Assembly (NCBI GenBank): GCA_013216135.1
Contig: JABSOS010000010.1
Coordinates: 1 to 64,000 of the forward strand
Direction: 5' to 3'
Length of the DNA stretch: 64,000 bases
Source: Candidatus Caenarcanales bacterium
GTDB taxonomy: Bacteria; Cyanobacteriota; Vampirovibrionia; LMEP-6097
The translations under genes were made by a program, and so were the position numbers. Below are positions 9,326-17,647 of this stretch, piece by piece; position 1 is the stretch's first letter; the number at the start of each line of letters is the position of its first letter. The notes beneath the pieces are model-generated. The model did not search any database and was not told the DNA's origin. It saw only the letters and a program-made list of their open reading frames with translations.

Positions 9326-11962
9326 ATGGTTAGAGTATGGAACGAAAGTCCTGAATATCCAGATCAGGGTTCTAAACTCTTTAAAGACCCTAATGCCATT
9401 AAAAATTTCAAAAAATTAAATATAGTAAGACCAGAACCTAGAACACCAGCGGGCTATTTTTTTAAAGATTTCCTAGGGGCTCCATTTAAACTCATAGGTG
9501 GAACTTTAAATAATACAAGAAGATGGTTTAAGACTTTTGGCTGGAAATTACACAGTGACTTAGGTATAAAAGCAAAAGATTTAAACTGGGTAATATATAG
9601 TGATTTAGGAACAGACCTATATGGTCATTATTATAAAGAAGCGACTCTTCACAAGGCATATCATGACCCAAAGGTTTATGAGGAGAGGCTAAAGCCACCA
9701 CTAGAAGAATTTTTAAGAAAAATGCCTGATAAAGACCCTACAGGTCAAGACTTAAGTCCTAAAGACAAGTTCTATTTATATAACCTAACCGAAGACATTC
9801 ATAGACAGATTGGTAGCCATAAAAAAATTGATCGAATCTCAAAACAAGCATCAAATCTAACAGAATTTCTTAAGTCAAAAAGCATTGCCGATATGAAAGA
9901 AATTCAGGATGAATTAGTTGAGTTTGCAGAAAGTATTAATGTTAGCTATTTTGGACGCCAAGAAGATGAAACACAAGTGATGAATCAAGCACTCAGAATA
10001 ATGGGAGAAGAGTTTAAAGATTTAAAGAATGAAGATTACAAAAAAGCCCTAAAACTGATGGCGAAATATCTTGAAAATACTCACACCTATGAAAAAAGGA
10101 ACGAAAATACTCTTAAAAAGTATGCCATTCTTTCTAAAAATTTAGTCTTAGAAAATCCTAGCCTAAGCACTGACCAGCTATTTGAATCTTACAAGAAAGA
10201 AGAAGGCATGAATGATATAAAAGTTTTCCACACAAATGCTCCAGAAAATGTTTATAACTCAGGCATTATATTCTCTACTACAGGTCATGAAGGTTCCTTT
10301 ACAAACCGAATTACAAAAAAACGAGATACTGTGAAGATGCCTAACTATGAATTAAGAAATGAAAAATTTCAAATCTCAGGACACCATATAGTTAGAACTG
10401 GGCAACCTTCATATGTAGTATATCTAGCTCAAAACAACTCAAATACTGAAACAAAGATAGATATAGAAACGGCTGGTATTGCAACGAATAGTGAGTCAAG
10501 CTTTGCTAGAGGTAAATATAGAGGGGTACATGACAATCTTACTAAAGGTGAAAAGACAATTGGTCCAGGTGACGGTGCCGGTTTAGAAGTTTTATCTGGG
10601 AAAATAGATAGCAGAGTTAAAAAAAATATTACTGTCCCTAAAGACAATAATCCTTCAGATAAAAAAGGATCATTAAAATTAATAACCGCAGCAAGAACGA
10701 ATGGAAATGAAGCTGTAAATTTAAATATAAATGGTGAGATTAAAGGCTCAACTAAACTTATCGGTGCAGTAGTAACTCAAGCAGAGCTTAATGCTCATAA
10801 TGGTTCTTTTGAAGCTGCTGTCCAAGCCCAGTTAGATAGCAAGAAGTTTGTTAATAGAAGGCACTACCAAAAATATGAAAAGAATGAGGTTGGAAGAGCA
10901 ACTGGTTTATATGTTGGATCTGAGTACAATATCAACGACAATATAGTCATAGGAGACTCTACTAAAAAAGGGGATGTACTAGCAGAATCAGAAATAGCAA
11001 TTTCAGAATTGAATAGTGATAGAAATCAAAATGGAGAAGCTGTTACCTATGAAGAAGGTGGTGAAACTAAGTATGCAGATCTCGCTAGTTATGGATATTC
11101 TTCAAATAGACATGAGAATTTCGGTAATTACGGAACTAGGTATAAATTAAACTACAATGTGAGTGATTTTCGCTCTGGAGGAGATGCTGATAAAAATTTC
11201 AAAATCAAATTTAGTTCTTTTGCTGGTGGTGGTAGAAGTGACCAAGCGGCTTTCAGAGGAACTATTAATGTTTACCTAAAAGATAAAAATGGTAACCGTA
11301 TTAAAGACTCACAAGGTAAAGACATTAAACACTCAAAACATGTAAGTATCGGCTTTGGGCAAGAAGTAGATCTTTTACCTAGTTTAAAATTCGGTCCAGA
11401 AGTGGCATCAATTGAGGTTGACATGGTCAACACTGGAGACAGTACCCCACCTTATAAAGTCAAGATTGTAGAAAATGGAAGTCCTAAAACGACAAAGAGT
11501 CCTACTTCTGACTTAAAACAAGAATTTGTACAAGGTGATACTACAGAGATATCTAATTTTATTGATAACTTCAAAAGAGATTCTGACGGACCCACTCCAG
11601 GAACATCTGAAGTTGCAAATACTGCAATAGACTTATTCTTACAGAATTCAAACACTAAGAAATTAAGTATAGTCGGTAAAGATTCTAATGGTGTTCGAAG
11701 AGCAGGAACTGACAAACTAAATGTTCTTTCAGTTAGAATACAGAATAATGAAACACAAAAGAAAACAGTAGCAGATGTCATCTACCTTGCTAATTCAGAG
11801 TTTGAAAAAGCAGTAGTAGTTATACCAAAAGAAAAAGTTAATGGTAAGTTCCAATATAAAGTAACGAAAGATCAACCAGGTTTTTTAGTTTCTAATGATG
11901 GTCAATATATACCGTTCAGTAGTCTATCAGATGACCTTCTGAGTAAAATAGCTACTCCCTAG
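9326..11962 (+). CDS. DUF3370-like protein fused to the duplicated C-terminal module
   Basis: 878 residues, no cysteine, no signal peptide. The N-terminal 1-300 are helical and charged and not recognised. About 345-725 resembles the DUF3370-like region of the 701-residue protein: GHHIVRTGQPSYVVYLAQ near 352-370, later NRHENFGNYGTRYKLNYNV, then AFRGTINVYLKD. Residues 740-878 are nearly identical to the C-terminus of the 372-residue protein at 6011-7129. The gene thus looks like a fusion made when the 3' end of that gene was copied behind a DUF3370-like gene. AGGG lies 7 bases before the ATG. Function unknown. Confidence 0.7.
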   Translation: MVRVWNESPEYPDQGSKLFKDPNAIKNFKKLNIVRPEPRTPAGYFFKDFLGAPFKLIGGTLNNTRRWFKTFGWKLHSDLGIKAKDLNWVIYSDLGTDLYGHYYKEATLHKAYHDPKVYEERLKPPLEEFLRKMPDKDPTGQDLSPKDKFYLYNLTEDIHRQIGSHKKIDRISKQASNLTEFLKSKSIADMKEIQDELVEFAESINVSYFGRQEDETQVMNQALRIMGEEFKDLKNEDYKKALKLMAKYLENTHTYEKRNENTLKKYAILSKNLVLENPSLSTDQLFESYKKEEGMNDIKVFHTNAPENVYNSGIIFSTTGHEGSFTNRITKKRDTVKMPNYELRNEKFQISGHHIVRTGQPSYVVYLAQNNSNTETKIDIETAGIATNSESSFARGKYRGVHDNLTKGEKTIGPGDGAGLEVLSGKIDSRVKKNITVPKDNNPSDKKGSLKLITAARTNGNEAVNLNINGEIKGSTKLIGAVVTQAELNAHNGSFEAAVQAQLDSKKFVNRRHYQKYEKNEVGRATGLYVGSEYNINDNIVIGDSTKKGDVLAESEIAISELNSDRNQNGEAVTYEEGGETKYADLASYGYSSNRHENFGNYGTRYKLNYNVSDFRSGGDADKNFKIKFSSFAGGGRSDQAAFRGTINVYLKDKNGNRIKDSQGKDIKHSKHVSIGFGQEVDLLPSLKFGPEVASIEVDMVNTGDSTPPYKVKIVENGSPKTTKSPTSDLKQEFVQGDTTEISNFIDNFKRDSDGPTPGTSEVANTAIDLFLQNSNTKKLSIVGKDSNGVRRAGTDKLNVLSVRIQNNETQKKTVADVIYLANSEFEKAVVVIPKEKVNGKFQYKVTKDQPGFLVSNDGQYIPFSSLSDDLLSKIATP

Positions 11963-12146
11963 CACCAGAACTTGAAGCCGCATAAATAGTGAATTTAAGG
12001 AACTATACAGTCACTTATTCACAGATAATCAGGTAGAAAACACCAAAAGAATTGCTCAAACCCTTTCACCACATACTGATTTAGAGCAAAAAATCATCAA
12101 TGAATTAATTTCACACCATCCAGAATTATTCACAAATGATACTAAA
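11560..12146 (+). repeat. Long direct repeat, copy 2 of 2
   Basis: Second copy of the 587-bp repeat at 6727-7313. It covers the last part of the 878-residue gene, the spacer and the first 50 codons of the dead copy of the 701-residue gene. The copy of the start codon at 11997 reads AAG instead of ATG. Confidence 0.85.
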
Positions 12147-12349
12147 AACGCTCAAGAAAAGGACATCATTACCATAGATTCTAACCAACCAGAAATAATT
12201 TTATGGCACTGGAGTCATAAACTCCACTTTTACAGGAGTTTCGCGTAACTCCTGTAAGGGTTAGTAACACTACAACAGGAAAAAAATTCAAATCAGAATA
12301 TATAACAGACCCCGAACAAGCAAAAGAGATATTAAAGCTTTTACCTTAA
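11997..12349 (+). pseudogene. Decayed copy of the DUF3370-like gene
   Basis: This stretch matches the gene at 7164-9269 but is broken in three ways. The start codon is AAG. Codons 51-221 are missing by a clean in-frame deletion of 513 bp that joins Lys50 to Asn222. After ITIDSNQPEI one extra base shifts the frame and the matching stops near 12230. A hairpin follows, then a short open stretch in another frame that ends KSEYITDPEQAKEILKLLP and a stop at 12347, which does not match the parent and may be a remnant of another gene. No start or ribosome site is visible. Confidence 0.8.
12230..12257. other. Perfect 11-bp hairpin inside the pseudogene
   Basis: TTACAGGAGTT at 12230-12240 pairs with AACTCCTGTAA at 12247-12257 around a 6-base loop. 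A smaller GGAGT/ACTCC hairpin lies just before it at 12211-12225. No T-run follows on either strand, so it is not a normal intrinsic terminator. It sits exactly where homology to the parent gene ends. Confidence 0.5.
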
Positions 12350-12390
12350 ATCTTTACTTAACTTCCTTTACAAAATATATTCTATAAAAC

Positions 12391-12825
12391 TTAACTATAA
12401 TAAATTTTATTTAAATGAGTACGAGAATCAAGATTAATCAACTCATCATTTAGCCCTAACTCTATTTCAAATTCCCTTTGAGCTTCTTCTCGTGCTTCTT
12501 GATGAACTCTATCAGCATTATCCCAGAAGTCAATTTCTTCAGATATATCTGAAGCATCAATTTTACCGTCATGTAAATCTCTGATCATTTCTTTTAAATA
12601 ATCAAGCTTAGTCGTTCTATAGATATCTATCAAACCTTCTCTGACAAAGCTTAAATCTAAAATAAAGAAACAATATTTAACTAACCTAGTTAAAAGATAC
12701 TTATTCGTTTCTTCTGATAATCTTTTTAATACGTATCTAGCTGAACTTTCTCTTTCTAGCGTCCTTGTACCTTCTTCAATATCTTTTTTCTGTCTTAACA
12801 TTGCAAGCTGTTGATCTGTATTCAT
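12391..12825 (-). CDS. Small helical protein, paralogue of the 137-residue protein at 14844
   Basis: 144 residues, charged and helical, no family recognised. Its middle (YLLTRLVKYCFFILDLSF, then LDYLKEMIRDLHDGKID) aligns with the protein at 14844-15257 (ENLKLLYFYKDFDF, then SDYLSKYIEQFLDGTLD). AAGGAG lies 9 bases before the ATG. It is last in the five-gene minus-strand operon, 16 bp behind the 653-residue gene. Each of the two small proteins follows one large unknown protein, so a partner or chaperone role for its upstream neighbour is possible, but nothing in the sequence proves it. Confidence 0.75.
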   Translation of the reverse strand: MNTDQQLAMLRQKKDIEEGTRTLERESSARYVLKRLSEETNKYLLTRLVKYCFFILDLSFVREGLIDIYRTTKLDYLKEMIRDLHDGKIDASDISEEIDFWDNADRVHQEAREEAQREFEIELGLNDELINLDSRTHLNKIYYS

Positions 12826-12841
12826 ATTATTTTACTCCTTA

Positions 12842-14803
12842 TTAACCCTTAGAATCAAAAACATCTGATATTATTTTCAAAAATCTTTTTATAGCCACTA
12901 AAAGAGACTGGCTAGATGCCTCTCCAGAACTAAGTACTGAATTACCTGAGATAGTGGCATCAGAATCAGCAGTTTCAAGTCTATTAACTAACTTATCGCC
13001 ATATTCTTGGACTACATCTACTACTAAATCTGCATTTTGATCAGAAACGAATGAACCTAGTACCTGAGTAAACTTAAGACTTGCTACTGATAAAAATTCA
13101 TTTCTAATATTTTGACGTAATTCTGTTTGCTGTGACTCAGTATCATAGCTATTCAAATCATCTCTTTGCTTAGAAATTTCTATAATACTTTTATTTAAAT
13201 CTCTTAATTCTTCTAATTCAGCAAGACTTTGATCTTTTAAGATATAAGGATTTACAGAATCCAGGTTTTCATTATGGATCATAGACTTCACGCCGAGTTC
13301 TCTTTGATTTAATAGAAAATCATAGAGAAGTAATTTGAATTCAGAGTCACTGTAATTAGCATTAACATCCTGCACTCGTGTTCTTAATTCCGTTCTTAAC
13401 GCTTCAGCTCTTTCCCCTTCAGCAAGCTCAATACCATCAAGCAAATCTCTTGCCTTAGCTTGTCTATTAACTCCAACAGGATCATCAATCAAGAATGCCG
13501 AGTTAAAACTGGCTTCTTGACTTGCAAGATCAGTATTTAAAGTATTAATTTCTGTTTGCAGCTCAGAACTGATAGTAACGATACTTTGTTCAAGACCACT
13601 TGTTCCAGAGTTACCCTTTATCGCTTCGACACTATTTTCTAATTGCTCATCAGAGAGTAAGCTTTTCATTATCGTATTACCATTAGTTTCATTAACCAGT
13701 GCCTCTACGAATAGTCTTTCTAAACCAGTAGCATTTGGATTATTTGTGATTAAGGTTGCTTTCGCTAAACTAAAACCTAAATGGTCAACTGCTTCATTAA
13801 AATTATTAGTATCTTCCTGCAGACTTTGCTGAAGAATGTTTATTTTATCTTGAATTTTCTTAATGCTTGCCTGAGACTTCAAAGAAGGGCTTAGCCTTTT
13901 AATATCTGCTTTTAATTCTTGAAGTTGATTAATTTCCACTTGAGATCTTGTACTTCTCTCGACATGATCTTTAACAGTGTCTTGGAAAGACTGAACACCT
14001 GAATTATATTCAGGGTGACCAATAGGATAGCTTAAAGCTTTTTTCAAGCTAGTTTCAAAAATACCATTATATGAATTACTTGGATTGCTGTGAGGACTTT
14101 CATTGAAAATTTTATCTGCTGTCTGTGAGTATACTCTAGCTGCTTTTGCAGCTAGCTGTGGATTTGCCTTAAGTAAGCCTTGAACCTCTTCAAATTTGGT
14201 TGTAAAACCTTCTCCATCTTCTTTTAATTCCTTACCATCTCCACCAAGAGCATAATTGATTAATTGGTTACCATAAGCAAGGAATGCTTCACCGACAGGA
14301 CCATTTAACTCTAGCCTTGTTTTAAGCTCAATCCTTGCACTATCAACAGAAAAACTATTTAAGTTTAAACTTTCAATTAAATCAAAAGCTACCGAAAGTT
14401 GATTCTCACGAGAATGGTTTTCAACCCCCTTTGCTAAAAGAGCGATTGTTCTATCAAGTGGTTGATTCTGCTTAGCATAAAGTACGTCTTGGATAGCACG
14501 CTTAGCTTCATCTCGGTGAGCATCTGTATGTTTAGAAATCGCGACACCTATAAGCCTAAACATAGCGCTAGCATCATTAACGATTCTATCGCCAGATTTC
14601 TTTATTAATTCTTCAAAAGTTTCTTCACCTTTATAAACTAATTCATTATCAAGACTTAAACCTAACTGATCCCAAGAATTTTCTGGAGTTCTTTTTCTTC
14701 TCTGTGCAGACTCATAAGCCTCTTCACGATCAGAAGTATTAATACCGGCTATATTATTTTTCGGGGTATAGGTCGATATACTTGCTATAAGTCCTTGGAA
14801 CAT
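12842..14803 (-). CDS. Unknown 653-residue helical protein
   Basis: No family recognised; no cysteine, no signal peptide. Mostly helical, with coiled-coil-like runs near 290-340 and 500-560. An Arg/Lys-rich patch (RRKRTPENSW) lies near 35. It ends with a Ser-rich stretch and a short amphipathic helix (SLLVAIKRFLKIISDVF). The 771-residue protein of the same operon also ends in a hydrophobic amphipathic helix. Fourth gene of the operon, 40 bp behind the 137-residue gene. No clear Shine-Dalgarno site is seen at the ATG. Function unknown. Confidence 0.75.
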   Translation of the reverse strand: MFQGLIASISTYTPKNNIAGINTSDREEAYESAQRRKRTPENSWDQLGLSLDNELVYKGEETFEELIKKSGDRIVNDASAMFRLIGVAISKHTDAHRDEAKRAIQDVLYAKQNQPLDRTIALLAKGVENHSRENQLSVAFDLIESLNLNSFSVDSARIELKTRLELNGPVGEAFLAYGNQLINYALGGDGKELKEDGEGFTTKFEEVQGLLKANPQLAAKAARVYSQTADKIFNESPHSNPSNSYNGIFETSLKKALSYPIGHPEYNSGVQSFQDTVKDHVERSTRSQVEINQLQELKADIKRLSPSLKSQASIKKIQDKINILQQSLQEDTNNFNEAVDHLGFSLAKATLITNNPNATGLERLFVEALVNETNGNTIMKSLLSDEQLENSVEAIKGNSGTSGLEQSIVTISSELQTEINTLNTDLASQEASFNSAFLIDDPVGVNRQAKARDLLDGIELAEGERAEALRTELRTRVQDVNANYSDSEFKLLLYDFLLNQRELGVKSMIHNENLDSVNPYILKDQSLAELEELRDLNKSIIEISKQRDDLNSYDTESQQTELRQNIRNEFLSVASLKFTQVLGSFVSDQNADLVVDVVQEYGDKLVNRLETADSDATISGNSVLSSGEASSQSLLVAIKRFLKIISDVFDSKG

Positions 14804-14843
14804 ATTTTAACCAAATGGTGCATTCACCTGTATATACAATGTT

Positions 14844-15257
14844 TTAATGAACTTGTTTTTGACAGAAATTTTTAAGATTAATCATATCATTGGCGACATC
14901 ATTTTCACTTTCCTGACTTTGCAAACGTGATCTAAAGTTATTTTTCATTTCCTTTTGCTTTGCCATTTTCTCTTGTGATTTAATAATGTCATTTACATCT
15001 AAAGTTCCATCTAAGAACTGTTCAATATATTTTGATAGATAATCACTTTTAACTTTTTCTTGTAAATTCTTAACAGCTTCGAGAACAAAGTCAAAATCTT
15101 TATAAAAATATAATAGCTTTAAGTTCTCTTTAATTAACCATTCTGAGCCTTTATCATGATTTCTTAGAAAATACATAGCCATCTTATATCTTCTTTCTTT
15201 TTTCTTTTGCTCATCTACTCTTTTAACAGTATCTTGAATGAAATTCAAATTTGCCAT
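14844..15257 (-). CDS. Small helical protein, paralogue of the 144-residue protein
   Basis: 137 residues, lysine- and glutamate-rich, predicted helical. It is a paralogue of the last gene of the operon over about 55 residues. AAGGAG stands 7 bases before the ATG. It lies 15 bp behind the 771-residue gene, so the operon repeats the order large gene then small gene. One cysteine near the C-terminus. No family recognised. Confidence 0.75.
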   Translation of the reverse strand: MANLNFIQDTVKRVDEQKKKERRYKMAMYFLRNHDKGSEWLIKENLKLLYFYKDFDFVLEAVKNLQEKVKSDYLSKYIEQFLDGTLDVNDIIKSQEKMAKQKEMKNNFRSRLQSQESENDVANDMINLKNFCQKQVH

Positions 15258-15272
15258 TAATTTCTCCTTAAA

Positions 15273-17588
15273 TTAAGCTTCTTGACTACCACTTCCAAAC
15301 ATATTTAGAATGAATTGGTTAATAAATTTAATAATAACCTCTGAAATATTATCGAGAAAATCTCCTGCTGCGGTGTATTGGTTATCAGCAATAGTTTCTA
15401 AGTCAAACTGTAGATTATCAAATTGTTCTTGACTTGGCTCCATCGCGATAACAAACTTCCCAATCTGTAAGTTAAACCCAGTCAATCCTAAATCTGGATC
15501 ACCATTAAAGTATTTATCAGCATGCTCTTTTAACTTGGATTGAACAAAGTTGTAATCTTCATATTGCTCAAGCTCTGCTTGACTAGTTTCATACGCATCT
15601 CTTGCTCGATGTACTTGACTTTGCCCATCTTTTTGTAATTGAAACTCAGCAAGTGCTGCCTGAGAACCTGATATTTGCAAACGCAATCCAGTTATCTCAT
15701 CCCAATTAGAGTAAGCGACAAGAGTTGACTTTAGCTTTCGATACCTCTCTAAATTATCACCATTAGCTGCTCTACTGTTTTCATCTGGATCATTTTCATA
15801 TTCACGTATATGTTTTTCAATCTTAACTACCGCTTCATTAATTCCATCTATAGTATTTAAATCTATGCTATTAATGACAGGAGTGTTACCACTTGGACTA
15901 GGAGCATGAGTAAATGTTGTAATTTCATTTAACTGAGTCACTTTCTCAGAAACCAATGCATTATAGTTCTGCTCGATGATATTGTTTCCAGCTAAAATCA
16001 CTGGACTTCCAGCACTTATACTACTATTAATATTTCTCAGATATTCTTGCTGGTTCGCTGAAGATATCAAATTATCATATGTTTGCTTTGCTTCAGTTGC
16101 TTTAGTTTTTGCTTTTTGGTAGTCGTTTCTTGCACCAGTTAAAGCAAAACCTTTCATCTGACCGATACCAGTAAGCGGAGTATTAGCTTTCACCTCAGCT
16201 GGCTGGATAACTGAAAGTTCAGTATGAATTTTATCAATACCTAGAAATTTAGATAAAGCTTTCTGCCTATCATCTGGGTTATCAGACTCACCGAAGAGTT
16301 TTTCATAAAACAGCTCTTTAACGTTAATATCATCACCGAAAGCTACTAAACCTTCATTAAAAGAATTATAAAAACCATTTATTTCTCTTTTTGTAGCTTC
16401 TAAATTATCTATAAGCTCTTGAAGCGTATTATAGTTAAGATCTGTTTTATTTTCACGATATGTTTGTCTTGCTTCCAGAACATCTAGTTCAAGTTTCTGG
16501 ATTGCTTCAGCGTTATCTCTAACTGAATCTATTAAATCTTGCCTAGCAGTATCAAAACTAGGATCACTAGCTGCAGTTTCAAGCAACTTCTGAGCTTTCT
16601 TTATAAAAGCTGTATAGTGTATACTTCTTAAGCCTTCTACTGGAACATTCTGCGCTAAACCTGTACCAATTTTTTTGAATATTTTTGATAAAACTTCTTG
16701 CCCGCCAGGTTGTGATTCAAGCCCTTTACGGAAACTATGGTCAGTAAAGATTCTTCCTAAAGAAAATCTCATTTCATCTGCAACGACTGTACCTAAACCA
16801 CCTGCGTGATTAGCTTTAACTCCTTTTCCAAAGAAACCATTTTTAGCATAATAATTAGAGTTCAATTGCTTTTCAACTCTTTTAAACTGCTTCTCAGTAT
16901 TTTTTGCAAAATCATCGAAATAACGGATATCGTCTCTTACACGTTTATCAACGAATTCATGAATCCTTTCAAAATACTCTACAGAATTAGGATCTGCACC
17001 CAAAATCTCATCTGGAGCGTAATCATAAATCTCCTCATTACGCATAGCATTGTTGTTCAAGTCTATAATCCCAAAAAGTCTTTTATTCGCTGGATACAGC
17101 TTAGAGTTTTCAACTAATGCTTTAAGAACATCTCTTGCAGCTTCAGCTCGCTCCTTATCTTCATTATCTAAAGAACTAAAATTCTTTGGCGCTGCAAGAT
17201 GAGCAAGTATAATAATCGCATCTTCTCTATTTTCATGAAGTAAAATTTGTGCTTGATGATTAAAAGAGTTATTATCCTTCCCCCTACTAGGAGTCAAGTC
17301 AAATAAAATTGACTCTATATCAATCACTGTTAATTCTTCAGGCTTTGCTGGCAAATCATCTAAAACACCAGCTGCTTCATTAGGCTTCGTAGTATCAGCA
17401 TCAAGGCTCATGTCTCTTTGATACTGCATATTTCTTTCGTTTACTTTATCTTTAATATTTCTGCCGATATCAGAAAAGACTCGACGACCAGCTTTATTAA
17501 GACGACGAAGAGGATGCGGTCTTTCCATATTAAATAGACCTTTTATTCTACTCAACGTAGCTGCAGCTGTAATGGAAGGGCTTATCAA
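15273..17588 (-). CDS. Unknown 771-residue helical protein
   Basis: No family recognised; no cysteine in 771 residues. The start is TTG at 17588, supported by AAGGAG 8 bases upstream; the next in-frame Met is about residue 21. The N-terminus is mildly hydrophobic (MISPSITAAATL) and then basic (RPHPLRRLNKAGRR), but it has no Sec signal peptide shape. Long helical parts follow, and the end is a hydrophobic amphipathic segment (VIIKFINQFILNMFG) that could insert in or touch a membrane. Second gene of the minus-strand operon, 59 bp behind the 698-residue gene. Function unknown. Confidence 0.75.
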   Translation of the reverse strand: MISPSITAAATLSRIKGLFNMERPHPLRRLNKAGRRVFSDIGRNIKDKVNERNMQYQRDMSLDADTTKPNEAAGVLDDLPAKPEELTVIDIESILFDLTPSRGKDNNSFNHQAQILLHENREDAIIILAHLAAPKNFSSLDNEDKERAEAARDVLKALVENSKLYPANKRLFGIIDLNNNAMRNEEIYDYAPDEILGADPNSVEYFERIHEFVDKRVRDDIRYFDDFAKNTEKQFKRVEKQLNSNYYAKNGFFGKGVKANHAGGLGTVVADEMRFSLGRIFTDHSFRKGLESQPGGQEVLSKIFKKIGTGLAQNVPVEGLRSIHYTAFIKKAQKLLETAASDPSFDTARQDLIDSVRDNAEAIQKLELDVLEARQTYRENKTDLNYNTLQELIDNLEATKREINGFYNSFNEGLVAFGDDINVKELFYEKLFGESDNPDDRQKALSKFLGIDKIHTELSVIQPAEVKANTPLTGIGQMKGFALTGARNDYQKAKTKATEAKQTYDNLISSANQQEYLRNINSSISAGSPVILAGNNIIEQNYNALVSEKVTQLNEITTFTHAPSPSGNTPVINSIDLNTIDGINEAVVKIEKHIREYENDPDENSRAANGDNLERYRKLKSTLVAYSNWDEITGLRLQISGSQAALAEFQLQKDGQSQVHRARDAYETSQAELEQYEDYNFVQSKLKEHADKYFNGDPDLGLTGFNLQIGKFVIAMEPSQEQFDNLQFDLETIADNQYTAAGDFLDNISEVIIKFINQFILNMFGSGSQEA

Positions 17589-17647
17589 TGTATTTACTCC
17601 TTACCACATACAAAGTAAATACATTAATTTCTTTGACAAATTAATAA

